NCBI RefSeq assembly: GCF_008017835.1
Contig: NZ_VRLT01000059.1
Location: forward strand, 372,001-436,000
DNA from: Mesonia sp. HuA40
GTDB taxonomy: Bacteria; Bacteroidota; Bacteroidia; Flavobacteriales; Flavobacteriaceae
DNA length: 64,000 nucleotides
Direction of reading: 5' to 3'
Shown: piece after piece, positions 58,256-64,000 of the stretch
Numbering within the stretch: the stretch's first letter is position 1
How the letters are laid out: each line of letters starts with the position of its first letter
Program-made: the position numbers and the translations under genes
Notes under the pieces: model-generated
Database searches by the model: none
Seen by the model: the letters and a program-made list of their open reading frames with translations, nothing else
Told to the model about the DNA's origin: nothing

Positions 58256-58810
58256 ATGATAAATGAATCTTTTAGAATAGTCTTAATTGAGGATAATCCT
58301 ACCGATATTGAATTATTTAAATTTCAATTGGAAAAAGTTTTATCTGACTTTCAATTGGTACATACCGATAATTTGAAAGAATTTGAAAGAAGTCTTAAAG
58401 AATTTGTCCCCGATATAGTTTTTTCTGATTACAACCTACCAGATTGTACCGGTTTAGACGTACTGAGAAAAACTCAAGAAATCGATTCTGATATACCATT
58501 TTATTTTTTAACCGGAACTATAAACGATGAAGAACTGGCCGCAGAAACTATTTTGGCTGGAGCCGATGGCTATATTTTAAAAAAGCATTTACCTTATTTG
58601 AGTGAGAAATTAGCTCCGTTGTTCAAGCGTTTGTTATTTAATATGGAAGCGAAAGTAGAACTTAGGGAACGACAAAGAAATCAGAAAATTGCGATTAATA
58701 AAATCTACGATTATCTAGAAGAATTAAAATCAGATAATACAAATCATAAATCAAACATCAACAAAATAAAAGAAGAAATAGAAAAAGTAAATGATAACCA
58801 CTCGTCTTAA
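58256..58810 (+). CDS. Single-domain response regulator
   Basis: A receiver protein of 184 residues with no DNA-binding output. The acidic pair Glu12-Asp13, phosphoacceptor Asp58 (FSDYNLP), Thr86 (LTG) and Lys109 (ILKK) are in place, and a helical, charged tail (about 135-184) follows the receiver. It is of the Rcp/CheY-like type often paired with phytochromes and is the probable partner of the phytochrome kinase. Its last 20 bases overlap the heme oxygenase start, so the two are translationally coupled. Confidence 0.92.
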   Translation: MINESFRIVLIEDNPTDIELFKFQLEKVLSDFQLVHTDNLKEFERSLKEFVPDIVFSDYNLPDCTGLDVLRKTQEIDSDIPFYFLTGTINDEELAAETILAGADGYILKKHLPYLSEKLAPLFKRLLFNMEAKVELRERQRNQKIAINKIYDYLEELKSDNTNHKSNINKIKEEIEKVNDNHSS

Positions 58811-59336
58811 AGAAGAAACTAAAGAACTACATCAAGCCGTTGAAAACGAGAATCTAGCCTATAAAATTATAAATCATACTATTTCTGCTAAAGAATACCT
58901 TAATTTGTTGAAACAAAACTATGCAGCATATAGCAGTGTTGAAAAGGCTATATTAAAGCATGAAGAAAAGTACAAGCCTATAAAATTTGAACTTTTACTT
59001 AAAGATTTAAAGCAAGCTAATGCCAACATAGAAACCTTAAATTCTTCATTTAATTTAAAGAACAAAGACCAGAGTATAGGTGCTCAATACGTTATCAAGG
59101 GCTCAAGCCTTGGCGGTTCGTTTATTGCTAAGCAGATGCTAGATTGTCCCGAATTAAAACCTTTTTTACCAGCTTACTTTTTTAGCACCGATAAATCAGC
59201 TATTAAAGATTGGAACAAATTTACACGATTCTTAAAAGAAAATGAAGCTGCCTTGAACCACGATGAAGTAATTGTAGGGGCAAAGAATAGTTTTGAGCAT
59301 TTTTTAAAGATTTTCACTATCCCACAGATAAATTAA
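58791..59336 (+). CDS. bphO: Heme oxygenase (biliverdin-producing)
   Basis: A soluble all-helical enzyme of 181 residues that opens heme to biliverdin, the phytochrome chromophore. The proximal heme ligand His14 is in TKELHQAVE, and the distal-helix glycines are in GSSLGGS (104-110). Heme oxygenases next to phytochromes are named BphO; iron recovery from heme is the other possible role, but position and overlap with the regulator favour chromophore supply. It needs an external reductase, which is not encoded here as an intact gene. Confidence 0.9.
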   Translation: MITTRLKEETKELHQAVENENLAYKIINHTISAKEYLNLLKQNYAAYSSVEKAILKHEEKYKPIKFELLLKDLKQANANIETLNSSFNLKNKDQSIGAQYVIKGSSLGGSFIAKQMLDCPELKPFLPAYFFSTDKSAIKDWNKFTRFLKENEAALNHDEVIVGAKNSFEHFLKIFTIPQIN

Positions 59337-59428
59337 TAGCAAAACGTAACTACAATAAAAAACGGATTAAAAAGTACTAATTTCAATATAAAAACCGATT
59401 TTTAAATTAAAATGCACAATTAAAGAAT

Positions 59429-60934
59429 ATGAATTTTAATAAACTAGTTACTTTAGGGCTCTTTTTTTTATCATTGAATACTTTTGCTCAAGATTTAAAA
59501 TTGGCCACAGACACGCTTATAACCACCCAACATCAAATAAAAACCCAAAATAAGACGCTTTCTTATACAGCAGAAGTAGGAATGCTCCCGGTTTATGACT
59601 CAGAAGGTAAGGCTTTGGCAAGTCTACACTATACTTATTATTATAAGAATATAGGTAAAAAAGGAAAACAAGAAAAACAAAACAGACCTCTTCTTATTTC
59701 TTTTAATGGTGGCCCTGGATCTGCATCAGCTTGGATGCATCTAGCTTTTACCGGTCCTAAATTATTGCAGATTGATAAAGAAGGATACCCTATTCAACCC
59801 TACGGGATTAAAGACAATCCGCACACCCTGCTGGATATTGCCGATATAGTTTACGTAAACCCTGTAAATACGGGATATTCTAGAATAATTAAAACTAAGG
59901 ATGCTTCTCCCAATCGCGATTTATTTTTTGGAATTAATGCCGATATAAATTACCTAGCCGATTGGCTTAATACATTTGTTACGCGCAAAAATAAATGGAT
60001 CGCGCCCAAATACCTAATTGGAGAAAGCTATGGTGGTACACGAGTGTCTGGATTGGCTTATGCACTGCAACAAAAACAATGGATGTACCTAAATGGTGTG
60101 ATTCTCGTTTCTCCTGCAGACTATTTAAGTTTTGAGTCAGACACGCCACTTTCAAAAGCCTTATTTTTACCTTATTATACGGCCACCGCTTGGTATCACA
60201 ACCAATTGCCTGCCAATCTGCAAGAGAAAAAATTAGAAGATTTACTTCCAGTTGTAGAAGACTATGCCATGCAGAACCTTTTACCTGCATTAGCCATAGG
60301 AAATGCCTTAAGTAAAAACAAAAAAGATGAGATTGCACAACAACTGGCTAATTTTACAGGAATAGACAAAGAAGAATTTTTGGCCTATGAACTTGCATTG
60401 CCAAGCCAGGCATTTTGGAAAAAACTTTTAAAAAACCAACCCGAATTGAGTGTAGGTAGGTTAGATAGCAGATATAAAGGTCTAGACAAATATACCGCTG
60501 GAGAAAAACCCGATTACAATTCAGAATTAATCGCTTGGCTGCAAGCCTTTACTCCAGCAATTAATTATTATATGCAAGAAGAATTACAGTTTAAAACCAA
60601 CTATAAATATAATATGTTCGGACCAGTTCATCCTTGGGACCGAAATAACAATCAAATCCGCGAACAATTGCGAAAAGCCATGGCTCAAAATCCGTATTTG
60701 CATGTGCTTTATCAAACCGGTATTTATGATGGTGCTACTACCTACTTTCATTCTAAATATAGTATGCGTCAATTAGATCCTAGTGGAAATTTAAAAGATA
60801 GAATTGAATTTAAAACCTACTTGAGCGGACACATGATGTACCTACGTGAGCAAGATTTAATTCAATCTACTCAAGATTTAAGAGAATTTATATTAAAAAC
60901 GAGTGCCCCCAAGAAAGCTGCTAAATATGATTAA
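59429..60934 (+). CDS. S10 family serine carboxypeptidase-like protein
   Basis: An exported protein of 501 residues with a signal peptide (TLGLFFLSLNTFAQ). It has the alpha/beta-hydrolase pattern of S10 peptidases: oxyanion segment SFNGGPGSASAWMH, VNPVNTGYSR, the nucleophile GESYGG, and the late Asp (GIYDGATTY) and His (LSGHMMYL) of the triad. Such proteins remove C-terminal residues at acid pH in eukaryotes; bacterial members are less studied. No link to the light module is visible. Its stop overlaps the next gene by 8 bases. Confidence 0.88.
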   Translation: MNFNKLVTLGLFFLSLNTFAQDLKLATDTLITTQHQIKTQNKTLSYTAEVGMLPVYDSEGKALASLHYTYYYKNIGKKGKQEKQNRPLLISFNGGPGSASAWMHLAFTGPKLLQIDKEGYPIQPYGIKDNPHTLLDIADIVYVNPVNTGYSRIIKTKDASPNRDLFFGINADINYLADWLNTFVTRKNKWIAPKYLIGESYGGTRVSGLAYALQQKQWMYLNGVILVSPADYLSFESDTPLSKALFLPYYTATAWYHNQLPANLQEKKLEDLLPVVEDYAMQNLLPALAIGNALSKNKKDEIAQQLANFTGIDKEEFLAYELALPSQAFWKKLLKNQPELSVGRLDSRYKGLDKYTAGEKPDYNSELIAWLQAFTPAINYYMQEELQFKTNYKYNMFGPVHPWDRNNNQIREQLRKAMAQNPYLHVLYQTGIYDGATTYFHSKYSMRQLDPSGNLKDRIEFKTYLSGHMMYLREQDLIQSTQDLREFILKTSAPKKAAKYD

Positions 60935-62090
60935 ACATCGCCTAAGTTTTATAACCTTAGTTTTATATTTATGTTCTCAAGCGCTATTTGCGCAATACGT
61001 GCAACCCATAAACTATGGCAGTAGCCAAAGCTTTGAGGTACTTACATGGAATACTGAATGGTTTCCTAAAAACGGATACAAATCCATAAACTATTTAACA
61101 GAGTTTGTTGATGAGCTTGATGCAGACCTTATTGCTTTCCAAGAAATAGATGATATTGGTGCTTTTAATCAAGTGGCAAATAATTTAATTAAATATAATG
61201 CTGTTACCTACTCTTCAGATTTTGCGGGATTGGCATTTTTGTATAATGCTAACGTAATTCAAGTGTTAGATGTTTATGAAATTTACACCTCCAATCAATA
61301 CTGGCAAGCTTTTCCAAGAGCTCCATTAATTTTAAAAATCGATTATTTAGGCGAAGAAATTTATATTATAAACAATCATTTTAAATGCTGCGGAGATGGC
61401 AACTTAAATCAAAACGACAACAATGACGAAGAAAACAGAAGATTGCAGGCCAGTACTCTTATTGATCAATACATAACAGGCAACTTAATGGGAAAAAAGG
61501 TAATTCTGTTAGGTGATTTTAATGATGTGCTTACAGATGCTCCAGCCAATAATGTTTTTGCCCCATTTTTAAATAATGCTAACTTGTACCTATTCAACGA
61601 TTTAGCAATTGCAAATGGTTCAAGCAGCCAGTGGTCTTACCCTAACTGGCCTTCGCATCTAGATCATATCGCAATTACGCAACCCTTGTTCGCCAGTTTT
61701 CAAAACCCACAAGCCAATTGCAGTACCCTACTTTTAGAAAATTATTTAAGTAACGGATGGCAAGAATATGATCAGAACCTAAGTGACCACAGACCTGTAG
61801 CCTTAAGTCTACCAAATTCAAGTTTAGACATTAAAGAACCCAAAATAGAAAGTAAAATTATTGTAAGTCCCAATCCAACTCAAGATTCTACTAAAATAGA
61901 ATGGTCTAGCAATTTACTTCTTAAAAAGATAGATTTATTAGATATTAATGGAAACCTGCTAAAGAGCTACATTCCAAAACATAAGACCAATACGTTACAA
62001 GTTAATTTTAGGTCATTTGCTACTGGACTCTATTTTTTACGCTTTCGCGGATTAAAAAACCACACTATAAAAAAGCTAATTATAAAATAA
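60927..62090 (+). CDS. Secreted endonuclease/exonuclease/phosphatase-fold protein with T9SS sorting domain
   Basis: A protein of 387 residues from the ATG at 60927, which precedes the signal peptide LSFITLVLYLCSQALFAQ. The EEP domain (about 30-295) shows LTWNTEWF, the metal-binding Glu in AFQEI, NNHFKC, LLGDFNDV and the closing SDHRPVAL. The C-terminal 75 residues form a type A sorting domain (VSPNPTQDS..., KIDLLDINGNLL..., GLYFLRF). It is likely a cell-surface or secreted nuclease or phosphatase. It overlaps the S10 gene by 8 bases and is followed by mgsA after one base. Confidence 0.9.
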   Translation: MIKHRLSFITLVLYLCSQALFAQYVQPINYGSSQSFEVLTWNTEWFPKNGYKSINYLTEFVDELDADLIAFQEIDDIGAFNQVANNLIKYNAVTYSSDFAGLAFLYNANVIQVLDVYEIYTSNQYWQAFPRAPLILKIDYLGEEIYIINNHFKCCGDGNLNQNDNNDEENRRLQASTLIDQYITGNLMGKKVILLGDFNDVLTDAPANNVFAPFLNNANLYLFNDLAIANGSSSQWSYPNWPSHLDHIAITQPLFASFQNPQANCSTLLLENYLSNGWQEYDQNLSDHRPVALSLPNSSLDIKEPKIESKIIVSPNPTQDSTKIEWSSNLLLKKIDLLDINGNLLKSYIPKHKTNTLQVNFRSFATGLYFLRFRGLKNHTIKKLIIK

Positions 62091-62091
62091 T

Positions 62092-62457
62092 ATGGAAATA
62101 GCGATAATAGCACACGACGGAAAAAAAGCCGAAATGGTTCAATTTCTTAATGAACATGCCGATTTTTTCCATCAAGAACACATCAGTTTGGTTTCTACTG
62201 GTACTACCGGTAAAAAAGTTAAAAGGGCAGGATTTGAAGTATTGCGCTTACTTTCTGGTCCTCTTGGTGGAGATGCCCAAATCGCTGCCCGAGTAGCCGA
62301 GGGCAAATGTAATATGGTTCTCTTTTTTAGAGACCCCTTAGAGAAACACCCACATGAACCAGATGTATTGATGCTGCTACGCATTTGCGATGTGCACGAT
62401 GTACCACTGGCCAGTAATCCAGCAACTGCAACGCTTCTTATAAATGCTGTTAAATAA
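62092..62457 (+). CDS. mgsA: Methylglyoxal synthase
   Basis: Converts dihydroxyacetone phosphate to methylglyoxal and phosphate, a bypass of lower glycolysis. It has 121 residues, a little short of the E. coli enzyme (152) because the C-terminal tail is missing. Motifs: AHDGKK (7-12), the phosphate loop STGTTGKK, and the catalytic Asp61 in GPLGGDAQIAA; FFRDPLEKHPHEPDV is also characteristic. It starts one base after the preceding stop and is probably co-transcribed. Confidence 0.95.
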   Translation: MEIAIIAHDGKKAEMVQFLNEHADFFHQEHISLVSTGTTGKKVKRAGFEVLRLLSGPLGGDAQIAARVAEGKCNMVLFFRDPLEKHPHEPDVLMLLRICDVHDVPLASNPATATLLINAVK

Positions 62458-62516
62458 TTACTAGCATCACTTTTTATTTGTGTATTTTTAATTAAATTAA
62501 CACAAATTTTAAAGTC

Positions 62517-62948
62517 ATGATAACTAGTGATACTAAAAAACCATTGATTAAACAGGCTAGGATTATTCATTATCAAATTCATCAAATGATAAATGAACTA
62601 GAATACCGCAGTCGTCAAAATGAAAATTCAAAATCGGTTTACCGTAAAAACCTACTTGAAGATAGCCTGCATTATATGCGCAAAAACGCAAACGTACTTT
62701 TAGCCAAACTTACTAGTGCTCAACAAATAGACTCCTATTGCTATAAAATGGAAAGCGCCTGGCTGGTTCGAAAAGCTATAAGAGAACTAAAAAACGATAT
62801 AAAAAGTTTAGAATTAAGCGGATTTGCAATCGAAAATCAAAGAAAGGTTTTAAACCTTGAAATTGAACAGTTTAAAAATTTGTTTGCTCCTTGGGTTAAA
62901 AATATTCAACCCAAAACAGGTGAGCAAGATGAGTGGGGTTTCATTTAA
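62517..62948 (+). CDS. Hypothetical helical protein
   Basis: A protein of 143 residues, rich in Lys, Glu, Asn and Leu, predicted largely alpha-helical, with no signal or membrane segment. No family is recognised. It lies 59 bases after mgsA and before the reductase pseudogene. Confidence 0.65.
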   Translation: MITSDTKKPLIKQARIIHYQIHQMINELEYRSRQNENSKSVYRKNLLEDSLHYMRKNANVLLAKLTSAQQIDSYCYKMESAWLVRKAIRELKNDIKSLELSGFAIENQRKVLNLEIEQFKNLFAPWVKNIQPKTGEQDEWGFI

Positions 62949-62996
62949 GCCAGGTCTTTATCTTGATTTTTAATATTCACTTAAAATGGCACATTT

Positions 62997-63665
62997 ATGG
63001 CATATAAACTTGATATCCTATCCATTGAAACATCAACGCATAATGTTAAACGTTTTAAAATATCTAAACCAAATAATTACAATTTTATTTCTGGGCAAGC
63101 TACCAACGTGGCGATAAATAAGCCAGAATGGCAAGATAAAAAACGAGCGTTTACAATCACAAGTTTAACCGATGATCACAGCTTATAACTGATCATAAAA
63201 ATCTATCCTGAACATAACGGAGTTACTAAAGCATTAAATGATTTAAAACCGGGAGAACAACTGTAATTAGAAGAACCTTATGGTAAATTAACCTATAAGG
63301 GACTAGGATTATTTATTGCCGGAAGTACGGCAATTACTCCATTTTTAGCCATTTTTAGAATGCTAGAGCAGAAAAATAAATTAGAGAACATAAAATTACT
63401 TTACGCAAACAAAACTTCAAAAGATAAAATACCAGAAAATGGATTGAGTATATTACTAGAAGAGAGAATGCAATTTATACTTACAAAAGAAGATAGAAGT
63501 GAGTATAAAAAAGCTTACTTAGACTTAGATTTTTTAAGACATAAAATTCAAAACAAACAGCAATACTTCTGCGTTTGCGGTCCTGCAGAAATGACTAAGC
63601 ATATAGGTCAGAACCTAAAGACTATGGCCGTTGAAGAGCGCTTTATAATTTTAGACGATCAATAA
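62997..63665 (+). pseudogene. Decayed flavodoxin/ferredoxin reductase-like gene
   Basis: One frame runs from the ATG at 62997 to the TAA at 63663 and encodes a ferredoxin-NADP reductase-type protein: FAD domain pieces YNFISGQATNVAINKPEW and KRAFTITSL, the start of the NAD domain LGLFIAGSTAITPFLAIFR, and the C-terminal FCVCGPAEM. It is broken by two in-frame TAA codons at 63186 and 63264, with no frameshift. The two breaks fall at conserved positions (the second just after LKPGEQL). It can make at most a 63-residue N-terminal fragment. Confidence 0.88.
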
Positions 63666-63712
63666 TCTGTCAATTATTCATTCTACTTTTACCTGAATTG
63701 AGTTAATTCTTT

Positions 63713-63720
63713 TATTTTTG
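63713..63720 (+). promoter_or_regulatory. -7 promoter box of the DUF808 gene (TATTTTTG)
   Basis: An exact TAnnTTTG, 25 bases before the ATG at 63746. Confidence 0.55.
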
Positions 63721-63745
63721 GTTCATTTAAAACTAAAACCTAATC

Positions 63746-64000
63746 ATGGCTTCAGGAATTTTTGCAATATTAGATGACATCGCCGCTTTAATGGATGACG
63801 TAGCGGTAATGAGTAAAGTGGCTGCCAAGAAAACAGCAGGAATTTTAGGAGATGACTTGGCAGTTAATGCAGAAAAAGCTTCGGGCTTTGTGTCTTCACG
63901 CGAAATTCCCGTTTTATGGAAAATCACAAAAGGATCTTTTATAAATAAGCTTATTATACTACCGCTGGCATTTTTATTAAGCGCTTTTGTTCCTGTAGTT
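63746..64000 (+). CDS. DUF808 family (YedI-like) membrane protein, 3' truncated by the window end
   Basis: The first 85 residues are seen. The start MASGIFAILDDIAALMDDVA and the following AGILGDDLAVNAEKASGF are hallmark DUF808 sequence, and the first membrane segment begins near LIILPLAFLLSAF. The family forms multi-pass inner-membrane proteins of unknown role. Confidence 0.93.
   Translation, partial: MASGIFAILDDIAALMDDVAVMSKVAAKKTAGILGDDLAVNAEKASGFVSSREIPVLWKITKGSFINKLIILPLAFLLSAFVPVV

Noticed and set aside
59341-59415. A hairpin between heme oxygenase and the S10 peptidase as a terminator
   Set aside because: The arms (AAAAACGG and CCGATTTTT) pair only with a mismatch and a long loop; support is too weak.

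Overview
The window looks like chromosomal DNA of a (probably marine) member of the Flavobacteriaceae (Bacteroidota). The basis is AT-rich sequence, many exact TAnnTTTG -7 promoter boxes, little sign of Shine-Dalgarno sites, two proteins with C-terminal type IX secretion (T9SS) sorting domains, TonB-dependent receptors with Bacteroidota-type architecture, a YtxJ-type bacillithiol protein, and clusters I know from flavobacteria (zapA/6S RNA/rny; rsfS-ftsH-LUD-cdsA-psd-acbP; PASTA-rluD next to ddl-coaD). I see no tRNA, rRNA, CRISPR array, insertion sequence or prophage.

Layout. 1-8.0 kb: the end of a beta-helix protein, an orphan NUMOD4/HNH protein, DUF2059 and glyA, fumarylacetoacetase, a dead ankyrin-repeat gene, an EamA permease and a flavin monooxygenase that closely resembles trimethylamine monooxygenase. 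8.4-18.5 kb: a dead ECF sigma factor gene, a lipoprotein, YtxJ, the ClpB chaperone, an acyltransferase and the SbcCD nuclease. 18.5-24 kb (minus strand): a VanX-like dipeptidase, an M3 peptidase whose lipoprotein signal is separated by a frameshift, RNase Y, 6S RNA, ZapA and a coiled-coil protein. 24-34 kb: an M23 peptidase and TonB receptor pair, cysteine desulfurase, a TSP3-repeat lipoprotein, an Smr protein, a T9SS-secreted protein with a G8 tract, and small membrane proteins. 34-47 kb: ribosomal protein S1, YaaA, a second TonB receptor, RluD, a PASTA protein, Ddl, CoaD, an M14 peptidase, NUDIX, PyrE and BirA. 47-52.3 kb: RsfS, FtsH, a LUD protein, CdsA, phosphatidylserine decarboxylase and an acyl-CoA-binding protein, a protein quality control and phospholipid operon.

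52.4-59.3 kb is the most interesting part: a red/far-red light-sensing module. It comprises a CheB-CheR-PAS-histidine kinase fusion, a bacteriophytochrome kinase with every chromophore-binding motif intact, a single-domain response regulator and a heme oxygenase that would make the biliverdin chromophore. The first two genes are in the same reading frame and are separated by a single TAA codon followed directly by a TTG start. The module is followed by an S10 peptidase, a T9SS-sorted endonuclease/phosphatase-fold protein, methylglyoxal synthase, a dead ferredoxin-reductase-like gene with two in-frame TAA codons, and the start of a DUF808 membrane protein.

Most genes are housekeeping. Accessory character is concentrated in three decayed genes (4970-5543, 8485-8881, 62997-63665), the orphan HNH gene, the stand-alone monooxygenase and the phytochrome module. 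All assignments come from reading the sequence and recalling family features; no database search was run.
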